Shown: one piece after another, positions 25,117 through 33,109 of the stretch
Position numbering within the stretch: the first letter of the stretch is position 1
Layout: each line of letters opens with the position of its first letter
Assembly: GCA_011525845.1 (NCBI GenBank)
Contig: WYBP01000008.1
Location: forward strand, 310,001-374,000
Direction of reading: 5' to 3'
DNA: 64,000 nt
Origin: Gemmatimonadaceae bacterium
Lineage (GTDB): Bacteria > Gemmatimonadota > Gemmatimonadetes > Gemmatimonadales > Gemmatimonadaceae
The notes under the pieces: model-generated
What the model saw: only the letters and a program-made list of their open reading frames with translations
The model's database searches: none
What the model was told of the DNA's origin: nothing
Translations under genes and position numbers: made by a program

Positions 25117-26120
25117 TCCGCCGCGTCGTCCTGCTGGGGGCGGTGCTGGCCGGGCTCCTCGCGCCCGGGATGCCGGTGCTGGAGGCGCAGGAACTCGCGC
25201 CGCCCGGCGCCACGCGCTTCGCCGGCGGGCGCTTCACCGTCTACGCGTACGCCGCCGAGGAGCGACTCGCGCGCACGCTGCTCGAGGCGGCGCTCGCGCG
25301 GGACACCTTCCCGGGACTGCCCCGCCCGAAGGCCGCGGTGACGCTCCTGCTGGCGCCGGACGAGCGGCGCTTCCGCGAGTGGATCGGAGTCGGCGCCCCC
25401 GAGTGGGGCGCCGCGATCGCGTACCCATTCGACCAGCGCATCGTGATGCAGGGGCGCGACGCGGGCGCGGTCGCCGGGGATCCCGTGGTGACCCTCCGGC
25501 ACGAACTCGCCCACCTCGCGCTGCACGAGGCGCTCGGCGCGGGGGTGCCCCGCTGGTTCGACGAGGGATACGCGTCGTACGCCGCGGGGGAATGGGGCCG
25601 GCAGGAGGTGATCGCGACGAGCGTGGGGCTCGTCTGGCGGGGACTGCCCACGCTCGCCGGTCTCGACTCCGGCTTCTATCAGGGGGCCGAGCGGGCGCAG
25701 CGCTCGTATGCGCTCGCGCACCACGCCGTGGCGACGCTCGCCTCGATCGACCGGGAGCGCGGGCTCGTGCTCTTCTTCGAGTACTGGCGCACCCAGGGGT
25801 CGTTCTCGCGCGCGCTCCGGAGCGCGTACGGGATGACGGAGTCCGACTTCGAGAAGGAGTGGCGCGGGCGGGTGCGCCGGCAGTACGGCGCGCTCGCGCT
25901 CGCGGCCGACCTGACGGTGCTCTCCCTGGTCCTCGTGCTGCTGCTCGGGCCGCTCTGGTGGCAGCGGCGGAAGCGGCAGCTGGCACGGCTGGAGCGACTG
26001 CGCCAGGCGGACGCCGCGCAGGAGGCGCGCGAGCGGGAGAGCGCGCTCGCCGCGCTGCTTGGCGAGGTGGTGGACGATCCCGCGGACGGGCCGGACGGAG
26101 GCCGCATTAAGGGTTCGTGA
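25113..26120 (+). CDS. Secreted/membrane-anchored gluzincin metallopeptidase (peptidase MA-like)
   Basis: The frame encodes a clear Sec signal peptide (IRRVVLLGAVLAGLLAPG), a zinc protease domain with H130-E131-x-x-H134 (TLRHELAHLALHEA) and the downstream glutamate ligand E151 (WFDEGYASYAAGE), and near residues 280-300 a transmembrane helix (VLSLVLVLLLGPLWW) followed by a basic coiled tail in the cytoplasm. The active site should therefore face the periplasm. No ATG or GTG gives the full signal peptide. The best fit is a CTG at 25113 overlapping the previous stop; GTG at 25143 would shorten it. Substrate unknown. Confidence 0.75.
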   Translation: MIRRVVLLGAVLAGLLAPGMPVLEAQELAPPGATRFAGGRFTVYAYAAEERLARTLLEAALARDTFPGLPRPKAAVTLLLAPDERRFREWIGVGAPEWGAAIAYPFDQRIVMQGRDAGAVAGDPVVTLRHELAHLALHEALGAGVPRWFDEGYASYAAGEWGRQEVIATSVGLVWRGLPTLAGLDSGFYQGAERAQRSYALAHHAVATLASIDRERGLVLFFEYWRTQGSFSRALRSAYGMTESDFEKEWRGRVRRQYGALALAADLTVLSLVLVLLLGPLWWQRRKRQLARLERLRQADAAQEARERESALAALLGEVVDDPADGPDGGRIKGS

Positions 26121-26137
26121 AGGCGCCGCGGATTTGG

Positions 26138-26166
26138 TTGACACGTCCACGGGCCGGACCTAAACT
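26138..26166 (+). promoter_or_regulatory. Consensus-like sigma-70 promoter (TTGACA, 17-bp spacer, TAAACT)
   Basis: A perfect -35 TTGACA (26138-26143) is followed by an ideal 17-base spacer and a good -10 TAAACT (26161-26166). Transcription should start at about 26173, only about 3 bases before the ATG at 26176, so the first message would be practically leaderless. It probably also serves the tRNA-Val gene at 26405. This is the best promoter seen in the window. Confidence 0.8.
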
Positions 26167-26175
26167 CCACCCTCT

Positions 26176-26355
26176 ATGACATCATCGGAGAGCGTGCGCG
26201 GCTCGCTGGCCTCCCGGCCCTCGTTGTGGTGGGGGTTGGCCATCGCCGCGCTGGTGATCGGCTACGCGGACCTCTGGCGGGGCGGGATGACGGTGGCCCC
26301 GATCCTGCTGGTGGCCGGGTACTGTGTCCTGATCCCCATCGCGATCCTGAAGTAG
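26176..26355 (+). CDS. 59-residue two-helix membrane protein
   Basis: This small frame begins at the ATG 10 bases after the -10 element. It has a short polar N-terminus (MTSSESVRGSLASRPS) and two hydrophobic helices (WWGLAIAALVIGYADLW, about 18-34, and VAPILLVAGYCVLIPIAIL, about 40-58) with a short basic turn between them. It has no recognisable domain. Gene reality is supported by the strong promoter, codon use like its neighbours and a coherent hydrophobic pattern. No Shine-Dalgarno sequence is present, which fits leaderless translation. Confidence 0.65.
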   Translation: MTSSESVRGSLASRPSLWWGLAIAALVIGYADLWRGGMTVAPILLVAGYCVLIPIAILK

Positions 26356-26404
26356 GCATCGGCAGCAGACGGCTCGGCCGGCGGAGGGTTCCGCAGTCCG
26401 GACG

Positions 26405-26478
26405 GGGCGAATAGCTCAGCTGGTTAGAGCACCTGCCTTACACGCAGGGTGTCGGGGGTTCGAATCCCTCTTCGCCCA
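26405..26478 (+). tRNA. tRNA-Val (anticodon TAC)
   Basis: A complete cloverleaf can be folded: acceptor GGGCGAA/TTCGCCC, D-arm GCTC...GAGC, anticodon stem CCTGC/GCAGG with loop CTTACAC (anticodon TAC at 26439-26441), and T-arm GGGGG TTCGAAT CCCTC with one G-T pair. The discriminator is A at 26478. CCA is not encoded. It is likely co-transcribed from the promoter at 26138. Confidence 0.97.
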
Positions 26479-26551
26479 TCCCCGCACTCGGGCAGGGAAC
26501 CGTTCGAGTGGTATCCGGGGTACGATAGTCAACGACTTGGAGGAGATGACC

Positions 26552-28276
26552 GTGAAGGCTCGGCTCGATGCCCGCTCCCTTGCCACGTTCGCCCTTGCGG
26601 CGGCCGTCTTCGGCGCCTCCCCCGCCGGCGCCCAGCCTGCGCGGCAGGGGCCCGGCCCCAATACGCCGAAGATGCTGGTCCAGGTCTTCCGCTCCGCGGA
26701 CAAGGTCGCCGGCCCCGAGGCCGCCGACGCGCTGCGCGACCGCCTCGCGCGCGCCTTCCCGCCCCGCGCCCTCCACATCATCGGCCGCGAGGACCTGATC
26801 CAGTTCCTCCAGCAGTCGGGGTACAACCCGAACGAGCAGCTCGGCCGGAGCGACGAGGCGCAGCTCGCGAAGATCATGCGCGCCGACGACTACATCCGCG
26901 GCCAGGTGACCAAGGTCGGGGACGTCTACCGCGTGGACGCGTGGCTGGTGCTGACCCGCGACAACTCCCTCTCGCAGCCGCTGCCTCCCTCCGAGGGCAA
27001 CCGCCCGGACCGCGCGGTCTCGGACCTCGTGCGCTCCATCCAGGACGCGCGCAAGCAGCTCGACAACGAGAAGAAGTGCATCGACCTCGCCCGCAGCGAG
27101 AAGTACGCCGAGGCGGTGAAGGCGGCGGACGAGGGGATCGCCGACTATCCGAACGCGACGCTCGTGCGCTACTGCAAGCTGAACGTGCTCGTGCGCCAGA
27201 AGGCGTCGCAGGAGCAGCTGCTGGCGATGGCCAATGAGATCCTCGCGATCGACCCGAACTCCAAGAACGCGCTCGCGATCGCGGCGGACGCGCAGAAGGC
27301 GGCGGGGAACATCGAGGAAGCCAACACGCTGATGGTGCGCCTCCTCGCCACCGACCCGACCAACGCGAACCTCGCGACCCAGGTCGTGGACGGGCTCGCG
27401 GCGAGCCGGAACTACACGGTGGCGAAGGAGATCGTGGTGAAGGCCGTGGCCGAGAACCCGGGGGACGTGGGGCTCGTCTCGCTCCAGTTCAAGATCCTCG
27501 CGGCGTCCGGCGACTACAAGCCGGCGATCGCCACGGGCGAGGAGATGGTCCAGATGGACACCTCGCTCGCCGACATCGGCTTCTTCCAGCGCCTCTCCGC
27601 GCTCTACGCGGCGGACAGCCAGCCGCAGAAGGCGGCCGAGGCGATGGCCCGCGGCACGCGCAAGTTCCCGAATGACGCGGGGAGCTGGCAGATCTATGCC
27701 CAGACGCTGAAGAACGCGGGCCAGACGCAGCAGTCCATCGCGGCGGCCAAGCGGGCGCTGGCGATCGACCCCAAGATCGCGAACGGCTGGACGCAGATCG
27801 CCGTCGCATACAATGAACTCGACCAGCCGGACAGCGCGCTCGTCGCGCTCCGCGAGGCCTCGGCCGCCGGCGACGACAAGAACACCGTGGGGAGCTTCGC
27901 GCTCAGCATCGGCAACCGGTTCTACCGGGCGGCCGTGGCCGAGGACCCGAAGAAGCCCGCGTCGTTCGAGCGTGCGCTCCCCTACCTGCACTTCGCCGAC
28001 AGCACCATCGTCGACGCGGACGCGAAGGGGAACGCGAAGTTCCTCATCGGCGTGTCGTCCTACTACATCGCGTCGAGCATCGCGCAGGGGCTCCAGGCGA
28101 GCAAGAACTGCGACGAGGCGAAGATGGCGCAGGCCGCCGCCACGAACTCGATGATCTACACCCAGGCCGGCGGCAAGACCGCGCCGGACGCTGCGGGCCA
28201 GATCCTCGGGGCGATCGGGCAGCTCTCACCGTACCTCGACGGTGCCGTCAAGACGCTCTGCAAGGCGACGCCGTAG
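26552..28276 (+). CDS. Secreted TPR-repeat protein
   Basis: This protein of about 574 residues has a Sec signal peptide (KARLDARSLATFALAAAVFG, then ASPAGA) and should act in the periplasm or at the outer membrane. Residues 30-150 form an alpha/beta domain (MLVQVFRSADKVAGPEAADA, DDYIRGQVTKVGDVYRVDAW) resembling the part of TolB-like or FlgO-like proteins that precedes TPRs. The rest is TPR-like helical pairs to residue 570. A strong GGAGGAG site at 26539-26545 fits GTG 26552 (spacing 6-8) better than ATG 26546 or TTG 26537. A 16-bp hairpin follows the gene. Confidence 0.8.
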   Translation: MKARLDARSLATFALAAAVFGASPAGAQPARQGPGPNTPKMLVQVFRSADKVAGPEAADALRDRLARAFPPRALHIIGREDLIQFLQQSGYNPNEQLGRSDEAQLAKIMRADDYIRGQVTKVGDVYRVDAWLVLTRDNSLSQPLPPSEGNRPDRAVSDLVRSIQDARKQLDNEKKCIDLARSEKYAEAVKAADEGIADYPNATLVRYCKLNVLVRQKASQEQLLAMANEILAIDPNSKNALAIAADAQKAAGNIEEANTLMVRLLATDPTNANLATQVVDGLAASRNYTVAKEIVVKAVAENPGDVGLVSLQFKILAASGDYKPAIATGEEMVQMDTSLADIGFFQRLSALYAADSQPQKAAEAMARGTRKFPNDAGSWQIYAQTLKNAGQTQQSIAAAKRALAIDPKIANGWTQIAVAYNELDQPDSALVALREASAAGDDKNTVGSFALSIGNRFYRAAVAEDPKKPASFERALPYLHFADSTIVDADAKGNAKFLIGVSSYYIASSIAQGLQASKNCDEAKMAQAAATNSMIYTQAGGKTAPDAAGQILGAIGQLSPYLDGAVKTLCKATP

Positions 28277-28298
28277 TCTCCGCTCCACCGGCAGCACC

Positions 28299-28334
28299 CG
28301 ACACCCGCCGTCGCCCACGCGACGGCGGGTGTCG
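28299..28334 (+). terminator. 16-bp perfect GC-rich hairpin between the TPR gene and rsmH
   Basis: The arms CGACACCCGCCGTCGC (28299-28314) and its exact complement (28319-28334) enclose a 4-base CCAC loop. No T-run follows, so it is not a textbook rho-independent terminator, but it is far stronger than chance. It lies after the TPR gene and 35 bases before the first dcw gene, where a terminator, RNA-stabilising structure or attenuator would be expected. Confidence 0.65.
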
Positions 28335-28368
28335 GCGTTCAGGGGGCTTCCATGTCATCTTTCGAGGG

Positions 28369-29325
28369 ATGAGCGAGCTCTCGACCTCCCGGTACGACAC
28401 CGCCTGGCACGCGCCGGTGCTCGTCGACGCCGTCTGCGACGCGCTGGCGGGATGCCGGCGCGTGCTCGACGGCACGCTCGGAGGGGGTGGGCACGCGGCG
28501 GCGCTCCTCGAACGCGGCGCGCATGTCACGGGCGTGGACCGCGACCCCACCGCGCTCGCCGAGGCGCGCGAACGGCTGGCGGATGCGGTGCGCGCGGGGC
28601 GCTTCGTCGCGGTGGAGGGGAACCACGACGCGATCGACGGGATCCCCGCGCTCGCCGGCCAGCGATTCGACGGCATCCTCCTCGACCTCGGCGTCTCGTC
28701 GCGCCAGATCGACGACGACGCGCGCGGCTTCTCCTTCCGCCCCGGCGTGCCGCTGGACATGCGCATGTCCCCCGCCGGCGAGGACGCCGCGGCGCTGCTC
28801 AACCACGCGGATGCCGCGACGCTCGAACACGTCTTCAAGGCGTTCGGTGACGAGCCCAAGGCCCGCCGGCTCGCGCGCGAGGTGCTGCACCGGAGGGAGC
28901 GCGCACGCTTCGCGGTGAGCGACGACCTGGTGGGCGCCATCCGCGCCGTGCTGGGCCCCCGCAGCGGCCCGGCGGATTTCGCGCGCCTCTTCCAGGCGGT
29001 CCGCATCGCGGTGAACGCCGAGCTCGACGGGCTCGCCGCCGGGCTCGTGACGCTCCGCGAGCGACTGGACCCGGGGGGCGTGTTCGCCGTGATCGCGTAC
29101 CACTCGGGCGAGGACCGGCTGGTGAAGCACGCGTTCCGCGAGTGGAGCACCGCGTGCACCTGCCCGCCGCGCCACCCCTTCTGCACCTGCGGCGGCGTGG
29201 CGCTCGGCACGCTCGTGACGCGAAAGCCGGTCACCGCGTCGGAGGCCGAGATCGCGGCGAACCCGCGCTCGCGGAGCGCACACCTGCGCGTCTGGCGGAA
29301 GGCGGCAACGGAGCAGGGGGCGTAA
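28369..29325 (+). CDS. rsmH: 16S rRNA (cytosine1402-N4)-methyltransferase RsmH
   Basis: This 318-residue SAM enzyme methylates C1402 in the ribosomal P site and is the usual first or second dcw gene. Blocks are HAPVLVDAVCDAL, LDGTLGGGGHAAALL (SAM loop), GVDRDPTAL, FDGILLDLGVSSRQIDD, RGFSFRPGVPLDMRM, RLFQAVRIAVNAEL and VIAYHSGEDRLVKHAF (SLEDR in most homologues, SGEDR here). Zinc-type cysteines CTCPPRHPFCTCGG are typical. mraZ, which usually precedes it, is absent. Confidence 0.95.
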   Translation: MSELSTSRYDTAWHAPVLVDAVCDALAGCRRVLDGTLGGGGHAAALLERGAHVTGVDRDPTALAEARERLADAVRAGRFVAVEGNHDAIDGIPALAGQRFDGILLDLGVSSRQIDDDARGFSFRPGVPLDMRMSPAGEDAAALLNHADAATLEHVFKAFGDEPKARRLAREVLHRRERARFAVSDDLVGAIRAVLGPRSGPADFARLFQAVRIAVNAELDGLAAGLVTLRERLDPGGVFAVIAYHSGEDRLVKHAFREWSTACTCPPRHPFCTCGGVALGTLVTRKPVTASEAEIAANPRSRSAHLRVWRKAATEQGA

Positions 29326-29616
29326 GTGCGCGGACGATCGGTCGTGTTCCTGGGACTCCTCGGTTTCTTCCTGGTGGCCACAGGCGTCATATGGAGGCGG
29401 AGCACCGGGCAGGCGCAATCGCGCGAGCTCGGCGAGCTCCGGCAGCGCCGGGCCGCGCTCGAGGCACAGCAGGCCGCCCTGGAAGGGGCGATCCGTGACG
29501 CATCGAGCCGGGCCCGGTTGGGTCGGATCGCCGAGGAGCGCCTCGGGATGCGCATCCCGCCCGACAGTCTCGTCATCCGCCTGCCACGCTCCACCCGGGA
29601 TACCGCCACACCGTGA
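29326..29616 (+). CDS. ftsL: FtsL-like divisome protein
   Basis: This 96-residue bitopic protein has a short basic N-terminus (RGRS), one membrane helix (VVFLGLLGFFLVATGVIW, about 5-22) and a periplasmic coiled coil (SRELGELRQRRAALEAQQAA). Its end, RLGMRIPPDSLVIRLP, resembles the typical FtsL/FtsB tail. Position between rsmH and ftsI supports FtsL, which with FtsB and FtsQ activates FtsWI. The start is GTG directly after the rsmH stop. Sequence similarity in this family is low. Confidence 0.8.
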   Translation: MRGRSVVFLGLLGFFLVATGVIWRRSTGQAQSRELGELRQRRAALEAQQAALEGAIRDASSRARLGRIAEERLGMRIPPDSLVIRLPRSTRDTATP

Positions 29617-31598
29617 TCCGTCTCAGCCGCGTCGGCGTCGTCCACGGCGCCTTCGTCGTCTTCGCCGTCTCCCTGCTCGGCCGTGCCGCCTGGGTCCAGC
29701 TCGGGCAGACCGAGCAGTGGCGCACGCGGGCGCGCGGCCAGCAGACGGTGACGCGCGAGCTCCCGGCGGCCCGCGGCGCGATCCTGGACGCCGAGGGCGT
29801 GGTGCTGGTGGAGAGCCGCGCGCTGGTGCGGCTCGATGTCGCGCCCACGGAGGTGAAGTCGTCCGCGGCGCTGGCGAAGGGGCTGCGCCGCATCGGCGTG
29901 CCGGAGGAGTTCGTGCGCCGTGCCACCGACCGTGGCCGCAAGTGGGTCGAGCTCCCGGGGCGGTTCCTCTCGACGGACGTCGAGGACCTGATGGCGATGC
30001 GCGGTGTGCACCCGCGTCCCGTGGTGGAGCGCGTGCCGCCGGCGACCGACGGCCTGCGCCGGCTCCTCGGCACCGTGGACGGGGACGGCGACGCCGTGGG
30101 GGGCGTCGAGGCGTCGCTCGACGACGTGCTGCGCGGCACGGCCGGGCGGTCCGTGCTCGTGCGCGCCGGCCGCGGCGCCCGGGTGAACTCGCCCGAGGAG
30201 TCGTTCGAGGCGCCGACCCCCGGGCGCACCGCGGTGCTCACGCTGCACCAGGGGCTCCAGGACATCGCCGAGCGCGCGCTCGCCGACGCGATCGCGGAGA
30301 TGAACGCCCGCGGCGGTGACATCGTCGTGCTCGACCCGCACACGGGGGAGATCCGGGCGCTCGCGAGCCGGCGCGCACGCGCCGACGCGTCCGGCGCGAC
30401 GGCGCTCACCGAGCCCTACGAGCCGGGCTCCACGCTCAAGCCCTTCATCGCCGCGGCCCTGCTGGAGCGCGGCCGTGCGCGGTTGTCCGACACGGTGGAG
30501 ACGCACAACGGCACCTTCAGGCTGAATGGCCGCGTCATCACGGACATCCACCGGGCGCGCGCCATGAGCTTCGCCGAGGTGGTGCGCTTCTCGTCCAACA
30601 TCGGGATGGCCCAGCTCGCCGAGCGGCTCACGCCACGCGAGCAGTACGAGGCGCTGCGGGACGCCGGGTTCGGGATGACCACGGGCGTGCCGTACCCGAG
30701 CGAGTCGCAGGGACGCCTCCGCCCGCCGCGCGAGTGGTCACGGCAGTCGCCGGCCTCGCTCGCCATGGGGTATGAGATCGCGGTGACGCCGCTGCAGCTC
30801 GCGATGGCCTATGGCGCCATCGCGAACGGCGGCGAGCTGCTGGAGCCCGTGCTCGTGAAGGAGATCCGCACGCCGGAAGGCGAGGTGGAGTTCCGGGCCG
30901 GCCGGCGCGTGGTGCGTCGGATCATGACCCAGGAGACGGCGCGCACGATGCTCGGCTTGCTGCGCGACGTGGTGGTGTCGGGGACGGCGACCTCGGCCGA
31001 GCTGGCCTCCTATGAGGTGGCCGGCAAGTCGGGCACGGCGCGCCGGGTGAGGACCGACGGCAGCGGGTATGAGGAGGGGGCATACACGGCGAGCTTCGTG
31101 GGGCTCTTCCCCGCGGAGTCGCCCGAGCTGGTGATCCTGGTGAAACTCGACGATCCGGACGGGGCCTACTACGGCGGGCGCACCGCGGCGCCGGTGACCA
31201 AGGCGGTGCTCACCGCCGTGATCGCCGCGCGCGATGCGGCGCTCGATCCACGTCGACTGGCCGGGCCGCAGGTGCGCCCCGCCGAGGGCGCACGCGCGGC
31301 CGAGGTCGCGAGCGCTGCCTCGGCGATCGAGGACGTGGAAGGGGTGGAGGAGGTCCAGTCCGCCGGCACGCCCTTCGTGATCGAGCTCGGGACGGAGCTG
31401 CCGGAGCCGAAGCGTGTGCGGAGCGCGCGCGCCGTGCCCGACGTGCGTGGGCTGCCCACGCGGCGCGCGGTCCGCGAGCTGCACCGGGCGGGATTCCGTG
31501 TCTCCGTCGTGCGCGCCTCCGAGGCGCCGCTCACGAGCCCGAGCGCGGGCACCATGCTCCCGGCGGGCACGATGGTCCGGCTCGCGGCGCGTCAGTGA
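29613..31598 (+). CDS. ftsI: Septal class B penicillin-binding protein (FtsI/PBP3) with a PASTA domain
   Basis: This 661-residue division transpeptidase has an N-terminal membrane helix (about 8-28) and a PBP dimer region with RGAILDAEG. The transpeptidase domain has S273-x-x-K (EPGSTLKPF), S327-x-N329 (SSN) and K472-S-G (KSGTARR). One PASTA-like domain is at the C-terminus (about 605-660; VPDVRGLPTRRAVRELHRAG). It crosslinks septal peptidoglycan with FtsW. The start is GTG overlapping ftsL by 4 bases. Confidence 0.93.
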   Translation: MIRLSRVGVVHGAFVVFAVSLLGRAAWVQLGQTEQWRTRARGQQTVTRELPAARGAILDAEGVVLVESRALVRLDVAPTEVKSSAALAKGLRRIGVPEEFVRRATDRGRKWVELPGRFLSTDVEDLMAMRGVHPRPVVERVPPATDGLRRLLGTVDGDGDAVGGVEASLDDVLRGTAGRSVLVRAGRGARVNSPEESFEAPTPGRTAVLTLHQGLQDIAERALADAIAEMNARGGDIVVLDPHTGEIRALASRRARADASGATALTEPYEPGSTLKPFIAAALLERGRARLSDTVETHNGTFRLNGRVITDIHRARAMSFAEVVRFSSNIGMAQLAERLTPREQYEALRDAGFGMTTGVPYPSESQGRLRPPREWSRQSPASLAMGYEIAVTPLQLAMAYGAIANGGELLEPVLVKEIRTPEGEVEFRAGRRVVRRIMTQETARTMLGLLRDVVVSGTATSAELASYEVAGKSGTARRVRTDGSGYEEGAYTASFVGLFPAESPELVILVKLDDPDGAYYGGRTAAPVTKAVLTAVIAARDAALDPRRLAGPQVRPAEGARAAEVASAASAIEDVEGVEEVQSAGTPFVIELGTELPEPKRVRSARAVPDVRGLPTRRAVRELHRAGFRVSVVRASEAPLTSPSAGTMLPAGTMVRLAARQ

Positions 31599-33109
31599 CG
31601 CCGGACCAGGGAGGCACCGGGCGCGCGGCGGCGCACGCGGCGGGAGTCCCCCTCGCGCGGATCCGTGATGCGCTGGCGCGCTCGGGGCAGCTGGTCGAGG
31701 AGCGGGGTGCGACCGTCGACGTCGTCACCGGCATCACGGACGACAGCCGGCAGGTGGCCCCCGGCCGCTGCTTCATCGCGGTGCGCGGCACCGCGGGTGA
31801 TGGCCACGCATACCTCGCGGACGTCGAGCGCGCCGGGGCGTCCTGCGCCATCGTCGAGGACGCCGGCGCGACCACGCTCCCCGCGCTCGTGGTGCGGGAA
31901 GGCCGCGTCGCGGCCGCGATCGCCGCCGCGGCCTTCTACGACGAGCCGGCGCGCGCGCTCCACGTGGTCGGCGTCACCGGCACCAATGGCAAGACGACGA
32001 CGGTGGGGATCCTCCGCCACCTCCTCGACGCCGAGGGCGCGCGCGCGGCGAGCATCGGCACGCTCGGCGTGCTCGTCGGCAGTGTGGGGGAACCGCTCCC
32101 GGGCGGCGCGGGGCTCACGACGCCGGGGCCCGTGGAGCTGCAGCGAACGCTGCGCGCGCTCGTGGACGCCGGGGTGCGCTCGGTCGCGATGGAGGTCTCG
32201 TCGCACGCCCTCCACCAGCAGCGGGTGCTCGGGGTCGCGTTCGCCGCGGCCGTCTTCACGAACCTCACCCGCGACCACCTCGACTACCACGGCACGATGG
32301 ACGCGTACCTCGCCGCCAAGGCGCGGCTGGTGGGGCTGCTCGCCCCCGGCGCCACGGCGGTGGTGAACGCGGACGACGTCGCGTGGACGCGCCTCCCGGC
32401 GGCGCCGCGCACGCTCCGCTTCGGACTCACCGCGGGCGCCGACGTGCGCGCCAGCGACGTGCGGTACTCGCCACGGGGAAGCGCCGGCACGCTCCACACG
32501 GCGACGGAGGCCGTGCCCTTCCGGCTCCCGCTGATCGGCGACTTCAACGTGGCGAACGCCCTCGGCGCCGCGGCGGCCGCGATCGCGCTCGGCGAGGCGC
32601 CGGCCACCGTGGCCGCCCGCCTCGCCACGCTGCCGCAGGTGCCGGGGCGCCTCGAGATGCTGCGCGAGCACCCGACCGTGATCCGCGACTACGCCCACAC
32701 CCCGGATGCGCTGGAGCGCGCGCTCGTCGCGCTCCGGCCCTTCACGGCGGGGCGCCTGATCGCGCTCTTCGGCTGCGGCGGCGACCGCGACCGCGGGAAG
32801 CGCCCGCTCATGGCGATCGCCGCGCGCGACCACGCCGACCGGCTCGTGGTGACCAGCGACAACCCCCGCACCGAGGACCCGGAGCGCATCATCGACGAGA
32901 TCGTGGCGCCGCTCGCGCCGGGGAGCTTCGACCGGATCGAGGACCGCCGCGCCGCCATCGCGCACGCGATCGCCCTCGCCGATCCGGCGCGCGACGTGGT
33001 GCTCCTGGCGGGGAAGGGCCACGAGACCTACCAGATCCGGGGGCGGGAGACCTTCCCGTTCGACGAGAAGGTGATCGTGCAGGAACTCGCCGCCGCGGGG
33101 GCCCCGTGA
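31595..33109 (+). CDS. murE: UDP-MurNAc-L-Ala-D-Glu:meso-diaminopimelate ligase
   Basis: This 504-residue Mur ligase adds the third stem residue. The three domains are visible: substrate binding (GITDDSRQVAPGRCFIAV), ATPase (VVGVTGTNGKTTTVGIL; AMEVSSHALHQ; TNLTRDHLDYHG) and C-terminal Rossmann (RDYAHTPDALERAL, FGCGGDRDRGKRPLM). The motif DNPR (TSDNPRTEDP) indicates meso-DAP rather than lysine as substrate, consistent with a diderm wall. The start is GTG in a 4-base overlap with ftsI. Confidence 0.95.
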   Translation: MTPDQGGTGRAAAHAAGVPLARIRDALARSGQLVEERGATVDVVTGITDDSRQVAPGRCFIAVRGTAGDGHAYLADVERAGASCAIVEDAGATTLPALVVREGRVAAAIAAAAFYDEPARALHVVGVTGTNGKTTTVGILRHLLDAEGARAASIGTLGVLVGSVGEPLPGGAGLTTPGPVELQRTLRALVDAGVRSVAMEVSSHALHQQRVLGVAFAAAVFTNLTRDHLDYHGTMDAYLAAKARLVGLLAPGATAVVNADDVAWTRLPAAPRTLRFGLTAGADVRASDVRYSPRGSAGTLHTATEAVPFRLPLIGDFNVANALGAAAAAIALGEAPATVAARLATLPQVPGRLEMLREHPTVIRDYAHTPDALERALVALRPFTAGRLIALFGCGGDRDRGKRPLMAIAARDHADRLVVTSDNPRTEDPERIIDEIVAPLAPGSFDRIEDRRAAIAHAIALADPARDVVLLAGKGHETYQIRGRETFPFDEKVIVQELAAAGAP

